Positions 16,463 to 26,085 of a stretch of 64,000 nucleotides of DNA are shown one piece after another. Position 1 is the first letter of the stretch. Each line of letters starts with the position of its first letter. The notes below the pieces were generated by a model. That model was not told the DNA's origin and did no database searches. It worked only from the letters and a program-made list of their open reading frames with translations. A program made the position numbers and the translations under genes. The stretch is from Actinocatenispora sp963815125 (GTDB lineage: Bacteria; Actinomycetota; Actinomycetes; Mycobacteriales; Micromonosporaceae): the NCBI GenBank assembly GCA_963815125.1, contig CAWFFM010000003.1, positions 806,001-870,000 on the forward strand. The letters are read 5' to 3'.

Positions 16463-18856
16463 ATGCATGCGCTCTTCGAGATACCTCCAGTGGGTCCCGC
16501 CCAGCAGCAGCCTCCGGCTGGCCGACCGGGTCCCGACCGCTCACCCGAGGACCTGCTCCAGGGCCTCAACACCCAGCAACGTGCGGCCGTGGAGCACAGC
16601 GGCGGCCCGCTGCTCATCGTGGCCGGTGCCGGTTCAGGCAAGACCCGGGTGCTCGCGCACCGCATCGCGTACCTGCTCGCCGCCCGCGACGCCACCCCCG
16701 GTCAGATCATGGCGATCACCTTCACCAACAAGGCCGCCGGTGAGATGAAGGAACGGGTCGGCGCCCTGGTCGGTGCCCGGGCCCGGCGCATGTGGGTGTC
16801 GACCTTCCACTCCGCCTGCGTACGGATCCTGCGCGCCGAGCACGAGCACGTCGGACTCAAGTCGACGTTCTCCATCTACGACGCCGACGACTCGCGCCGC
16901 CTGATGCAGATGGTGGCCCGTGACCTCGACCTGGACCCGAAGCGCTATCCGGCCCGGTCGCTGGCCGCCCAGGTGTCCAACCTGAAGAACGAGCTGGTCG
17001 ATGCGGAGACCTTCGCCGCCCGGGCGGCCGGGCCGGCCGAACGGGCCCTGGCCGAGGCGTACACCGGCTACCAGCAGCGGCTCCGGCAGGCACACGCGCT
17101 CGACTTCGACGACCTGATCATGACCACGGTGAACCTGCTGCAGGCGTTCCCGGCCGTCGCCGAGCACTACCACCGGCGGTTCCGGCACATCCTGGTGGAC
17201 GAATACCAGGACACCAACCATGCGCAGTACGTACTGGTCAAGGAACTGGTCGGGAGTGGAACGGAGGACCTGCCGGCCGCCGAGTTGTGCGTGGTCGGTG
17301 ACGCAGACCAGTCGATCTACGCGTTCCGCGGCGCGACGATCCGCAACATCATGGAGTTCGAGCGCGACTTCCCCAGCGCGGCGACCGTCCTGCTGGAGCA
17401 GAACTACCGCTCCACCCAGACCATCCTCAACGCCGCCAACCAGGTCATCTCCCGCAACACCGAGCGCAAGCCGAAGAACCTGTGGAGCGACTCGGGTGCC
17501 GGGGAGAAGATCACCGGTTACGTCGCAGACAACGAGCACGACGAGGCCGACTGGGTGGCCCGGGAGATCGACCGGCTGGTCGATGACGGAGACATCCGAC
17601 CCGCCGACGTCGCGGTCTTCTACCGCACCAACGCCCAGTCCCGGGTCTTCGAGGACATCTTCATCCGGGTCGGGCTGCCCTACAAGGTCGTCGGCGGGGT
17701 CCGGTTCTACGAGCGCAAGGAGGTCCGCGACGCGCTGGCCTACCTGCGCGCCATCGCCAACCCCGACGACCTGGTCAGCATCCGGCGGATCCTCAACACG
17801 CCGCGGCGCGGGATCGGGGAACGCGCCGAGGCATGCGTGGACGCGCTGGCGTCGCGGGAGCAGATCTCGTTCGGCGCGGCGCTGGAACGGGCCGGTTCGG
17901 CCCCGGGCATCTCGTCCCGCGCGGCACGCAGCATCGGTGACTTCGCCGCGATGATGGCCGAGGTACGTCTGATGGCCGCGTCCGAGCCGCCGGAGGACGT
18001 ACTGGAGGCCGTGCTGGCCCGGTCGGGTTACCTGGCCGAGCTGGAGGCCAGTGAGGACCCGCAGGACGCCGGCCGGGTGGAGAACCTCCAGGAACTGGTC
18101 AGCGTCGCCCGGGAGTACACCGAACGGATCGAACGCACCGCCCTGGCCGCTGACGGGGAGGAGGCCGACGAGGGGGTCGAGCAGACCCCGACGTTGGCCG
18201 GGTTCCTGGAACAGGTCGCGCTGGTGGCCGACGCCGACGAGATCCCCTCGGAGGATCCGGAACATTCCGGGGTGGTCACCCTGATGACCCTGCACACCGC
18301 CAAGGGGCTGGAGTTCCCGGTGGTGTTCCTGACCGGGCTGGAGGACGGGGTCTTCCCGCACCTGCGGTCGATGGGGGACAAACGGGAGCTGGAGGAGGAA
18401 CGGCGACTCGCCTACGTCGGCATCACCCGGGCGCGGCAGCGGCTGTACATCTCCCGGGCGGTCACCCGCTCGGCGTGGGGGCAGCCGCAGTACAACCCGG
18501 AGTCCCGGTTCGTCTCCGAACTGCCGGTCGAGCTGATGCACTGGGCCCGTACCGCGGATGCGTACACGAGCTGGTCACGCGGCGGGGTCGGCCGGGGTGA
18601 GGCCGTCACGGTCAGTGGCCCGAAGAGTCGCGAGCTGGCCGGCCGGCTCGGGCTGGATCCGAAGCTGGTCTCGGCGGCCAGCGAGATGAAGCAGGTGCCG
18701 TCGCTGTCACCGGGGGACCGGATCAACCACGACCGGCACGGTCTGGGCCGGGTGGTCGCGGTACAGGGCTCCGGGCCACGGGCGCAGGCGCAGATCGACT
18801 TCGGCGACCAGACGATGTGGATCGTGCTGCGGCATGCGCCGGTACAGAAGCTCTAG
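16463..18856 (+). CDS. pcrA: ATP-dependent DNA helicase PcrA/UvrD
   Basis: A 3'-5' SF1A DNA helicase of 797 residues for DNA repair and clearing of replication obstacles. Helicase motifs are clear: LNTQQRAAVEH (Q motif), AGAGSGKTR (Walker A, near residue 55), TFTNKAAGEM, VDEYQDTN (Walker B), GDADQSIYAFRGA, QNYRS and VTLMTLHTAKGLEFPVVFL. The C-terminal VxRHAPVQKL-type tail is typical of actinobacterial PcrA. ATG 16463 is preferred over the upstream ATG at 16325 because a -10 box lies at leaderless distance and the extension looks non-coding. Length agrees with the family. Confidence 0.96.
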   Translation: MHALFEIPPVGPAQQQPPAGRPGPDRSPEDLLQGLNTQQRAAVEHSGGPLLIVAGAGSGKTRVLAHRIAYLLAARDATPGQIMAITFTNKAAGEMKERVGALVGARARRMWVSTFHSACVRILRAEHEHVGLKSTFSIYDADDSRRLMQMVARDLDLDPKRYPARSLAAQVSNLKNELVDAETFAARAAGPAERALAEAYTGYQQRLRQAHALDFDDLIMTTVNLLQAFPAVAEHYHRRFRHILVDEYQDTNHAQYVLVKELVGSGTEDLPAAELCVVGDADQSIYAFRGATIRNIMEFERDFPSAATVLLEQNYRSTQTILNAANQVISRNTERKPKNLWSDSGAGEKITGYVADNEHDEADWVAREIDRLVDDGDIRPADVAVFYRTNAQSRVFEDIFIRVGLPYKVVGGVRFYERKEVRDALAYLRAIANPDDLVSIRRILNTPRRGIGERAEACVDALASREQISFGAALERAGSAPGISSRAARSIGDFAAMMAEVRLMAASEPPEDVLEAVLARSGYLAELEASEDPQDAGRVENLQELVSVAREYTERIERTALAADGEEADEGVEQTPTLAGFLEQVALVADADEIPSEDPEHSGVVTLMTLHTAKGLEFPVVFLTGLEDGVFPHLRSMGDKRELEEERRLAYVGITRARQRLYISRAVTRSAWGQPQYNPESRFVSELPVELMHWARTADAYTSWSRGGVGRGEAVTVSGPKSRELAGRLGLDPKLVSAASEMKQVPSLSPGDRINHDRHGLGRVVAVQGSGPRAQAQIDFGDQTMWIVLRHAPVQKL

Positions 18857-19099
18857 TACGTCGTAGTGCCACATCATCCACAGTGGATCATCTATTGTGG
18901 ACGGTGGGGTCCGCTGGTGCCCGTCGGGCGGTCCCGCGTTCGGCGAGCGGCCAGGCCGGTCCGGCGAACCTTGGCGCCTTCGGTGTCGCCAAGGTCACTA
19001 TCCTGCTGTGCTTGCGGAGGTGGTCACCCGTACCGCCTTAGCATTCGTTAAGCTCTCGGTGTCGAGGTTGCAGCCCAGCGAGTAGCGGCGAGGTGTCAG

Positions 19100-19504
19100 A
19101 TGGCTGGACGGATCCGGGTGGTCGTTGCCAAACCGGGCCTCGACGGCCACGACCGGGGTGCCAAGGTGGTCGCGCGGGCACTGCGTGACGCCGGCATGGA
19201 GGTCGTGTACACGGGCCTGCACCAGACACCCGAGCAGATAGTCGCCACCGCGCTGCAGGAGGACGCGGACGCCATCGGGCTGTCCGTACTGTCCGGGGCG
19301 CACATGACCCTGTTCCGTCGGCTGGTCGAACTACTGGCCGAACAGCAGGCCGGTGACATCGTGGTGTTCGGCGGCGGCATCATCCCCGAGGCGGACATCC
19401 CCGAGCTGCAGAAACTGGGCGTCGCGAAGATCTTCACCCCCGGCGCCACCACGCAGTCCATCGTCGACTGGGTGACCGGTCACGTCGGCACGCCGGCCGC
19501 CTGA
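19100..19504 (+). CDS. stand-alone cobalamin (B12)-binding domain protein
   Basis: A 134-residue protein made only of a B12-binding Rossmann domain. It has the base-off/His-on signature DxHxxG as LDGHDRG (Asp15, His17, Gly20), then LSVLSGAH and VVFGGGIIP. It matches the small C-terminal domain of methylmalonyl-CoA mutase-type enzymes. Such single-domain proteins act as the B12 subunit of a split acyl-CoA mutase or as B12-dependent partners. No large mutase subunit lies nearby, so the partner is unknown. It lies between pcrA and the sucCD region. Confidence 0.9.
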   Translation: MAGRIRVVVAKPGLDGHDRGAKVVARALRDAGMEVVYTGLHQTPEQIVATALQEDADAIGLSVLSGAHMTLFRRLVELLAEQQAGDIVVFGGGIIPEADIPELQKLGVAKIFTPGATTQSIVDWVTGHVGTPAA

Positions 19505-19552
19505 GTCCGCCGGCCGCCATCGCGGCACGCCGACGCCGGATCCGCAGGCTCT

Positions 19553-19580
19553 GTCCACTGTAGGGCGTCCACTGTAGGGC
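19553..19580. repeat. perfect 14-bp tandem duplication
   Basis: gtccactgtagggc occurs twice head to tail (19553-19566, 19567-19580) in the region after the B12-binding gene. Confidence 0.9.
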
Positions 19581-19642
19581 TTCAGGGGACATCCGTCCCA
19601 GGACCGTGGGTCTTCTGGGATCGCAGATCCCCAGGGCAGGGT

Positions 19643-19679
19643 GAGGGGCCGGACGCACCCCTCAGACGTCCGGCCCCTC
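19643..19679 (+). terminator. hairpin terminator downstream of the B12-binding gene
   Basis: A 12-bp stem (19643-19654 and 19668-19679) with a 13-nt loop lies about 140 bp beyond the stop codon. It is the first strong hairpin after the gene. Confidence 0.6.
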
Positions 19680-20000
19680 TATGCACGATGCCCCGTCGCC
19701 ACCCCTCGACCGACCGGGCATCGGCCGTCTTCCTGCCCATCGGCCCAGCTGTACCAGTGCCGACGTCCGTTTCAACGACGAGCTGCCGATGGGGTGACGC
19801 CCTGTCGTACCGACTTTTACGCAGAGTCCCGGTCGACTCGGTGCTGCGGCGGGAGATCGGCCCGGTTTCCCTTTCCATCCGATTACTGGCAAGGTGAAGG
19901 GCACGCCGCCGCGCCGCCGTGGCACACCGCTTCCGTTGCGGCTGCCGCCCTCCGGGGTGGCCGGGGACCGCAACTGGCCAGCACGGGAGAATCAGCTGTC

Positions 20001-20591
20001 GTGAACGCCCCTCGGTACACGACCCGGGTACCGGCCGGTCGGCCGGTCGTCGTCGAGCCGGACGCCCAACGCATCCACCGTCGGTACGCGCGACGCCTCG
20101 CGGTCGGGGTGGTGATGCTGCTGCTCTGGATCCTGCTCGCCGTACTCGGTGTGGCGAACGGCTCATGGAACGTGGACCGGCCCACCCTGATCGCCTGGCT
20201 GCTCGGCGCGGTGGTGGTCGTCATCGCTGTCGTGCTGGTGATCCAGCGGTGGCGGGCGGAGTCCCGCGGCCCGCTGCTGGTCGCCGACGACAGCGGGGTC
20301 TGGCTGCGGATGGGTGGCACCATCAAGGTGCGCGGCCTGTTCCTGCCCTGGGAGACCGTCGACGAGGTCCAGCTGGTGGAGTACCGCCGCGCCGCGGTGC
20401 TCTGCGTACGCAGCGAACTCGGTGAGGCCACCGTCCGGCAGAAGTCCGACGACCTGCTGATGGAGGTACGTCGGCGGCGTCGCTGGTGTGACAGCTCGTT
20501 CGCGGTGCACGCCTGGTTCACCCGGGCCGTACTGCCCGACATCCTGTCCCGGCTGCGGGTGCTGGCCGGCGACCGCGCGAAGGTCGACTGA
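20001..20591 (+). CDS. two-span membrane protein with a PH-like cytoplasmic domain
   Basis: 196 residues. A basic N-terminus precedes two membrane helices (about 33-54 and 65-84). A C-terminal domain (SRGPLLVADDSGVWLRMGGT, LPWETVDEVQLVEYRR) looks like the beta-rich PH-like folds common in actinobacterial membrane proteins. GTG 20001 is chosen because GGGAGA lies about 11 nt upstream. The function is unknown. It precedes sucC by 226 bp. Confidence 0.72.
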   Translation: MNAPRYTTRVPAGRPVVVEPDAQRIHRRYARRLAVGVVMLLLWILLAVLGVANGSWNVDRPTLIAWLLGAVVVVIAVVLVIQRWRAESRGPLLVADDSGVWLRMGGTIKVRGLFLPWETVDEVQLVEYRRAAVLCVRSELGEATVRQKSDDLLMEVRRRRRWCDSSFAVHAWFTRAVLPDILSRLRVLAGDRAKVD

Positions 20592-20817
20592 CCGCCGCGC
20601 CGACCGCGAACAGTACGCCGGCGCTCACCGTTCGACGATGACGTCGGTGGCCGCCGCAGTCCGGCGTGACGTATCAGCCATCGACGCGACCCCACGCTGC
20701 CGCGGTGCCGGCTGCTCGCTACCCTGCGCCGGTAGGCCCGCTCGATCGAGACGATCGGGGCGGGAGAGCACCCAAGTCAAACACCCAACGTCAAGGACGA
20801 CGGAACGGAACGCGCAC

Positions 20818-21996
20818 GTGGACCTGTATGAGTACCAGGCGCGGGAGCTGTTCGCCCGGCACGGTGTGCCGGTGTTGGACGGCGGCGTCGCTAGCACCCC
20901 CGAAGAGGCCCGCCAGATCGCCGAGAAGCTCGGTGGTCGGGTCGTGGTCAAGGCCCAGGTCAAGACCGGTGGCCGTGGGAAGGCGGGCGGCGTCAAGCTC
21001 GCCGACAGTCCCGAGGACGCGCAGGCCCACGCGACGGACATCCTCGGTATGGACATCAAGGGCCACACCGTGCACAAGGTGATGCTGGCGGTCACCGCCG
21101 ACATCGCCGAGGAATACTACTTCTCCTTCCTGCTCGACCGCGCCAACCGCACGTTCCTGGCCATGTCCAGCGTGCAGGGCGGTATGGAGATCGAGCAGGT
21201 CGCGGTCGAGTCGCCGGAGAAGGTGGCCAAGATCGCGATCGACGCCAACGTGGGCGTGGACGCCGCGAAGGCCGACGAGATCGTCGCCGCGACCGGATTC
21301 CCGACCGAGCTGCGTGACCAGCTCCGCGACCTGATCGTCAAGCTGTGGGCCGCGTTCGTGGCCGAGGACGCCACCCTGGTCGAGGTCAACCCGTTGGCCC
21401 GGACCGCGGACGGCACCGTACTGGCACTGGATGCCAAGATCACGCTCGACGAGAACGCGACGTTCCGGCACCCCGATTTCGCCGAACTGGTCGACCACTC
21501 CGCCATCGACCCGCTGGAACAGCGGGCCAAGGAGAAGGACCTCAACTACGTCAAGCTCGACGGTGAGGTCGGCATCATCGGCAACGGCGCCGGGCTGGTC
21601 ATGTCCACTCTGGACGTCGTGGCGTACGCCGGTGAGCAGTTCGGTGGCCGCAAGCCGGCCAACTTCCTGGACATCGGTGGTGGCGCGAGCGCCGAGGTGA
21701 TGGCCAACGGGCTGGAGATCATCCTGTCCGACCCGGCGGTGAAGTCGGTCTTCGTCAACGTCTTCGGCGGAATCACGGCCTGCGACGCGGTCGCCAACGG
21801 CATCGTGCAGGCGCTCAAGGTGCTGACCGACCGGGGTGAGGACGTCAGCAAGCCGCTGGTGGTCCGACTGGACGGCAACAACGCCGCTGAGGGCCGACGG
21901 ATCCTCACCGAGGCCAACCACCCGCTGGTCGAGCAGGTGGACACGATGGACGGTGCCGCCAGCCGGGCCGCCGAACTTGCCGCCCAGGAGGCCTGA
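20818..21996 (+). CDS. sucC: succinyl-CoA synthetase (ADP-forming) beta subunit
   Basis: Beta subunit of the TCA-cycle enzyme that converts succinyl-CoA to succinate with ATP formation. At 392 residues it has normal length. The ATP-grasp domain shows KAQVKTGGRGKAGGVKLA near the N-terminus, and the C-terminal ligase/flavodoxin domain shows GIIGNGAGLVMSTLD and NVFGGITACD. GTG 20818 gives the family N-terminus (V/M)DLYEYQARELFARH. Translation runs into sucD with one base between stop and start. Confidence 0.97.
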   Translation: MDLYEYQARELFARHGVPVLDGGVASTPEEARQIAEKLGGRVVVKAQVKTGGRGKAGGVKLADSPEDAQAHATDILGMDIKGHTVHKVMLAVTADIAEEYYFSFLLDRANRTFLAMSSVQGGMEIEQVAVESPEKVAKIAIDANVGVDAAKADEIVAATGFPTELRDQLRDLIVKLWAAFVAEDATLVEVNPLARTADGTVLALDAKITLDENATFRHPDFAELVDHSAIDPLEQRAKEKDLNYVKLDGEVGIIGNGAGLVMSTLDVVAYAGEQFGGRKPANFLDIGGGASAEVMANGLEIILSDPAVKSVFVNVFGGITACDAVANGIVQALKVLTDRGEDVSKPLVVRLDGNNAAEGRRILTEANHPLVEQVDTMDGAASRAAELAAQEA

Positions 21997-21997
21997 G

Positions 21998-22882
21998 ATG
22001 GCGATCTTCCTCACCGAGAACAGCAAGGTCATCGTCCAGGGCATCACCGGCTCGGAGGGCATGAAGCACACCCGCCGGATGCTGGCCGCCGGTACGAACG
22101 TGGTCGGTGGCACCAACCCGCGCAAGGCCGGCCAGAAGGTCGACTTCGACGGCGCCCAGCTGCCGGTGTTCGGTACCGTCGCCGAGGCGATGGCCGAGAC
22201 CGGTGCGGACACCACGGTGATCTTCGTACCGCCGGCGTTCGCCAAGGCCGCCATCGTCGAGGCCGTCGACGCCGAGATCCCGCTGGCCGTGGTGATCACC
22301 GAGGGCATCCCGGTCCACGACTCCACCGCGGCCTGGGCGTACGCGGTGTCCAAGGGCGGCCGGACCCGCATCGTCGGGCCGAACTGCCCCGGCGTGGCGA
22401 GCCCCGGCAAGTCGAACGCCGGCATCATCCCGGCCGACATCACCGGTCCGGGTCGGGTCGGCCTCGTCTCCAAGTCCGGCACCCTGACCTACCAGATGAT
22501 GTACGAGCTGCGCGACATCGGCTTCTCGACCTGCGTCGGTATCGGTGGCGACCCGGTCATCGGGACCACGCACATCGACTGCCTGGCCGCGTTCGAGGCC
22601 GACCCGGACACCGACGCGATCGTGATGATCGGTGAAATCGGCGGCGACGCCGAGGAGCGTGCCGCCGACTACATCGCCGCGCACGTGACCAAGCCGGTCG
22701 TCGCCTACGTCGCCGGTTTCACCGCACCCCCCGGCAAGACCATGGGGCACGCGGGCGCGATCATCTCCGGTTCGTCCGGCACCGCCGCCGCCAAGAAGGA
22801 GGCGCTGGAGGCAGCCGGGGTGAAGGTCGGCAAGACCCCGACCGAGACCGCGAACCTGATGCGTGAGCTGATGAAGAACTAA
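21998..22882 (+). CDS. sucD: succinyl-CoA synthetase alpha subunit
   Basis: CoA-binding alpha subunit, 294 residues, partner of SucC. It has the nucleotide-binding ITGSEGMKHTRRML, the CoA-ligase segment GPNCPGV and the phosphohistidine loop GHAGAII (His251) that relays phosphate between the subunits. The ATG lies one base after the sucC stop, with AGGAGG within the sucC end, so the pair is translationally coupled. Confidence 0.97.
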   Translation: MAIFLTENSKVIVQGITGSEGMKHTRRMLAAGTNVVGGTNPRKAGQKVDFDGAQLPVFGTVAEAMAETGADTTVIFVPPAFAKAAIVEAVDAEIPLAVVITEGIPVHDSTAAWAYAVSKGGRTRIVGPNCPGVASPGKSNAGIIPADITGPGRVGLVSKSGTLTYQMMYELRDIGFSTCVGIGGDPVIGTTHIDCLAAFEADPDTDAIVMIGEIGGDAEERAADYIAAHVTKPVVAYVAGFTAPPGKTMGHAGAIISGSSGTAAAKKEALEAAGVKVGKTPTETANLMRELMKN

Positions 22883-22906
22883 CTGGTCCACCCGTACCGA
22901 ACGGCA

Positions 22907-22937
22907 GGCGGCCGTCACGCACCGCGTGACGGCCGCC
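22907..22937 (+). terminator. terminator of sucCD
   Basis: A perfect 14-bp stem (22907-22920 and 22924-22937) with a 3-nt loop begins 24 bp beyond the sucD stop and is followed by GGTTTCT. Confidence 0.85.
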
Positions 22938-23021
22938 GGTTTCTGCGCTGAACCGTCCCGCGGCGGCGTGTCGCGCGCGGCGCGCGGCCCGTCGATGGTG
23001 TTCGGTGGTGAGGAGATGTCC

Positions 23022-24371
23022 GTGACTGAGCCTCGTCCCACGCCTGCGGAGCCGCCGTCGGACGGCCGTACCGAGCTGTCCGCCCAGGTTGCCGTGCCGC
23101 CCGACGCCGCTGCCGACGCTGACGCCGGTACCGACGCCGGGCCGCCGGGCGGCGCCGAGCCGTCCGGCACCGGGCGGACCGACCGCGTGCCGCCGCCCGG
23201 GGATGCGCGTACCCCGGCACCGGCCCGGACCAACGGCAAGGGCCCGGTCTTCCTGGCCTCGGCGGCCACCGCCGGTTGGGCCGCGCTGGTGTCGTTCCTT
23301 CCGCTGCTCGTACTGGTCGCCCTGGCCTGGCTGGTGGATGGCGCGGGCAACAGTTCGGTACGCGCCGCGCTGCGTTTCGCCGGCGCCGGCTGGCTGCTCG
23401 GCCACGGCGTACCGGTCGGAACCCGGTCCGGGCCGTTCGGGCTGGCGCCGCTCGGGCTGACGGTGCTGATCGTGTGGCGGCTGGTACGGGCCGGTGCCCA
23501 CACCGCACGCGCGGTCGGCGGTGACCGGCGGGCCGCGCTCGCCGGCGCACTCGGCGTCGCGGTCGGCTACGGGCTGCTCGCCACCCTGGTCTCCGTACTG
23601 GTGTCCACCGACGAGATGCGGCTGTCCCCGCTGCGTACCTTCCTCGCCACCGGCCTGTTGGCGCTGGTCAGCGCGGTGACCGGAGCCGTACGGGAAACCG
23701 GGATGGGTCGCCACATCGCCGGGCAGTTCTCTCCCGCCGTGCGTTACGGACTGCGTAGCGGGGTGATGGCGGTGTGTGCACTGCTGGCGGCCGGCGCACT
23801 GGTTGCCGGCGCGGCGTTGGCCTGGCACGCCGACGACGCCGCCGAAACGATGCGCGGGTACCAGGCTGGTGCGGCCGGCGACGCGGGCATCACCCTGATC
23901 TGCCTGATCTATGCGCCCACGCTGGCGGTCTGGGCGGTCAGCTACCTGGCCGGGCCCGGGTTCGCGGTGGGTACCGGTACGGCGGTCGGGGTCGCGGGCG
24001 TACGGCTCGGGCCGGTGCCGGCGGTCCCGGTACTCGCCGGCCTGCCCAGCCATGCCGCGCCGGCCCTCGGCACCCTGCTGCTGGCGGTACCGCTGCTGAT
24101 CGGCGCCGCGCTCGGGGTACTGGCCGCCCGCCGACAGGCCGGTACCGGGTGGCGTCCGCTCCTGCTGTGCACGGTGCTGACCGGGGTGACCGCCGGTGTG
24201 CTGCTGGCCGTGGCCGGCATGCTGGCCAGCGGCTCGTTGGGGGCCGGCCGACTGGCCACCCTGGGACCGTCCTGGTGGCAGCTCGGCCTGGCCACCATGG
24301 GACTGGTCGGGGTCGCAGGGACCATCGGCGCGGCGATCGCCCGGGTCGCCGGGGTCCGGCCCCGCCCCTGA
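23022..24371 (+). CDS. DUF6350 (PerM-like) polytopic membrane protein
   Basis: A membrane protein of about 449 residues. It has a Pro/Ala/Glu-rich N-terminus of about 80 residues and then roughly ten hydrophobic segments. Its place between sucD and purN is the conserved position of the actinobacterial DUF6350 family; the mycobacterial relative PerM has been linked to cell division and low-magnesium/acid survival. GTG 23022 is preferred because AGGAG ends 6 nt upstream; the in-frame ATG at 23016 touches that site directly. Assigned by synteny and topology, not by a catalytic motif. Confidence 0.8.
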   Translation: MTEPRPTPAEPPSDGRTELSAQVAVPPDAAADADAGTDAGPPGGAEPSGTGRTDRVPPPGDARTPAPARTNGKGPVFLASAATAGWAALVSFLPLLVLVALAWLVDGAGNSSVRAALRFAGAGWLLGHGVPVGTRSGPFGLAPLGLTVLIVWRLVRAGAHTARAVGGDRRAALAGALGVAVGYGLLATLVSVLVSTDEMRLSPLRTFLATGLLALVSAVTGAVRETGMGRHIAGQFSPAVRYGLRSGVMAVCALLAAGALVAGAALAWHADDAAETMRGYQAGAAGDAGITLICLIYAPTLAVWAVSYLAGPGFAVGTGTAVGVAGVRLGPVPAVPVLAGLPSHAAPALGTLLLAVPLLIGAALGVLAARRQAGTGWRPLLLCTVLTGVTAGVLLAVAGMLASGSLGAGRLATLGPSWWQLGLATMGLVGVAGTIGAAIARVAGVRPRP

Positions 24372-24416
24372 CCCGCACCACCGCCCACCACCCACCGCCC
24401 ACCGCCCACTGCTGGA

Positions 24417-24555
24417 CATTTTCCCCGAAAGAGAAGTTTGCCCGAATTTCTCAACTGGACTTTCGGGGAAAATGCACCTTTGGCTTACTCAGAATGAGCA
24501 TTTTCCCCGAATGCGGCCTTCGGCAAATGGACTTAACGGCCATTCGGGGAAAATG
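24417..24555. repeat. inverted-repeat element, locus 1 (two hairpin units)
   Basis: Two units lie in the gap after the DUF6350 gene. Unit a is 24417-24474: a 14-bp arm cattttccccgaaa, a 30-nt spacer and the inverse arm. Unit b is 24499-24555: a 15-bp arm cattttccccgaatg, a 27-nt spacer and the inverse arm. They are separated by 24 nt. Arms are perfect, while spacers differ but share short words with the other loci. The locus lies between the convergent ends of the DUF6350 gene and the dispanin-like gene. The remainder of this 297-bp gap shows nothing else. Confidence 0.92.
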
Positions 24556-24668
24556 CCGAAGGCGGAGCGAGGGGAGGTCGTTTCGATGCCTCACTCGCAT
24601 CGAGCTGGACCGGTCGGTCACCGAGCCGATCGACATCATCACGCTCATCGTGGCTCGGGTGCGGCGGG

Positions 24669-25286
24669 TCAGCCGACCACGCCGCAGCCGCGCAGGACCA
24701 GGCCGCCGCCCCCGCAGCAGACCAGCAGCGCCCAGGCGACGAGGCCGAAACTCAGTGCGATCCGGCTCCACCGGCGGGACTCGGTGGCCGCGTCCTCGGC
24801 CATGGCGGCGTCCCCGGCCTGGTGGGCATGCGTGGCCCGGCGGGCGTTGATGGTGGCCGGCAGGGCGAATGGTGGGAACAGTAGGAACATGGCGATGGAT
24901 GCGCCGAGGTTGCTGCGGAACCCGTCCGGCGTCGCGGCGGCCTCCGGCGCCGGTGTGGCGGTGGGTTGCGGCGGCAGCATGACCGCTCGCGGAGTGACCG
25001 GTACCAGTTCACCGGCCGGTAGCAGTTCGCCGGTCAGTACCTCGCCTGTCGGCGCGGGCGGCGGCTCTGCCGGGCCAGGCTGCGGTGTCTCCGGTGCCGG
25101 TACCTGCTGGTACGGGCCAGGTGACGGCAGGTTGGGCGGCGGCAGCGGGTCGGGCGTACGGCGTGGGTCGGTGCCGTGGTTGCCGGGGGAACCGGGCTGA
25201 TCGGCGGCCCCGGGTCGGCCGGGCGGCGGCGTGGACCACGGTCCGGGCTGCGCCCTGGGGGTCTCGTCGGGCTGGCCGGGCTGCAT
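24669..25286 (-). CDS. proline-rich CD225/dispanin-like membrane protein
   Basis: 205 residues. The first 120 are Pro/Gly/Thr-rich and probably disordered. They are followed by two membrane helices with the short basic loop NARRATHAHQAGDAAMAEDA between them, which is the layout of the CD225/dispanin family in bacteria. Bacterial members often sit with DUF4190 proteins, as here, where two such genes follow. The function is unknown; a role at the membrane is inferred. Confidence 0.7.
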   Translation of the reverse strand: MQPGQPDETPRAQPGPWSTPPPGRPGAADQPGSPGNHGTDPRRTPDPLPPPNLPSPGPYQQVPAPETPQPGPAEPPPAPTGEVLTGELLPAGELVPVTPRAVMLPPQPTATPAPEAAATPDGFRSNLGASIAMFLLFPPFALPATINARRATHAHQAGDAAMAEDAATESRRWSRIALSFGLVAWALLVCCGGGGLVLRGCGVVG

Positions 25287-25484
25287 GGTCCTCCTCGGTC
25301 CGCGTCGCCGTCGTTGCAGCGTGGTGGAGTTCAGCTTCGCTGCGTGCAGCCTAGTCGGCGGGCGATACCGGGGCGGACCGCGCAGTCGCGGTCAGCATGA
25401 CTCTCACCGCCCGGCAACGCACAGACCACGCTGGCCGGGAGGGTGTCGGTGGCCGGTGCCTGCGCACCGGCCACCGGACGCAGC

Positions 25485-25859
25485 TCAGCTGTTCTGGAAC
25501 TGCTGCGGGTTGATCCCGCCCTTGAGTACCGCGATCTCCAGGATGAGGTAGATCAGGGAGATGACGGCACCCACGATGCCGAGAATGAAGCCGACGTTGG
25601 CCAGCGTGCGGTTGTTGGCCAGGCCAGCATCGGCCTTCTTCTTCCCCTGGATACCGAGAATGATCGCACCGATACCGGAAAGAATGCCGACGCCGTAGAG
25701 GCAGCAGATGACGATGGAGAGGATACCGAAGACCAGCGAGAGGATTCCGAAGATGTTTCCGCTGGTGTTCTGGGGTTCTCCGCCGCCGTACGGGTTCTGC
25801 GGTGGCATGCCGGGTCCACCGGGGCCGGTGGGTGGTGGCGGTGCCATCGGGTCTGTCAC
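25485..25859 (-). CDS. DUF4190-like small membrane protein, copy 1
   Basis: 124 residues: a Pro/Gly-rich N-terminus of about 28 residues, then two helices around the loop GIQGKKKADAGLANNRTLAN. The core is clearly paralogous to the protein encoded at 26086-26733 (same GNxFGIL, VICxLYG, GKKKAxAGxAxNR words), so the two arose by duplication. The short ORF begins with ATG at 25859, preceded by a purine-rich site. The molecular role is not known. Confidence 0.8.
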   Translation of the reverse strand: MTDPMAPPPPTGPGGPGMPPQNPYGGGEPQNTSGNIFGILSLVFGILSIVICCLYGVGILSGIGAIILGIQGKKKADAGLANNRTLANVGFILGIVGAVISLIYLILEIAVLKGGINPQQFQNS

Positions 25860-26085
25860 GTTTCCCCCTCGTTGGTGACGGCCCTCAGGGGTGAAGGCCG
25901 TGCTCAGAAATCTTCGGTGCCCAGTCTCACCGGGTCAAGCAAGTACGGACGAACCGGCTGTCATTCTGAACCGCCGTATCGATTTCCGCACGTCGGGTGA
26001 GATCACCAGGAATCGAAAACTACTGAACGTGCCTCCCTCGCTACGAATTGACATTCGGCGGCGAGGGCCGTCACCGGGGAATCAC

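Larger units (their letters stand above)
19505..20000. other. 496-bp intergenic region
   Basis: The stretch between the B12-binding gene and the membrane-protein gene holds a 14-bp tandem repeat and a strong hairpin, described separately. An in-frame GTG upstream of 20001 would extend the following gene through the hairpin, but the extension looks non-coding. Nothing else was recognised. Confidence 0.6.

Noticed and set aside
18876..18888. DnaA box-like palindrome atccac-a-gtggat downstream of pcrA
   Set aside because: A single imperfect site with no cluster of DnaA boxes, so no evidence of an origin.
24417..24555. Ordinary rho-independent terminators at the inverted-repeat loci
   Set aside because: Loops of about 30 nt and no T tract make them poor terminators. 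At locus 2 a strong conventional terminator (37254-37290) already follows icd.
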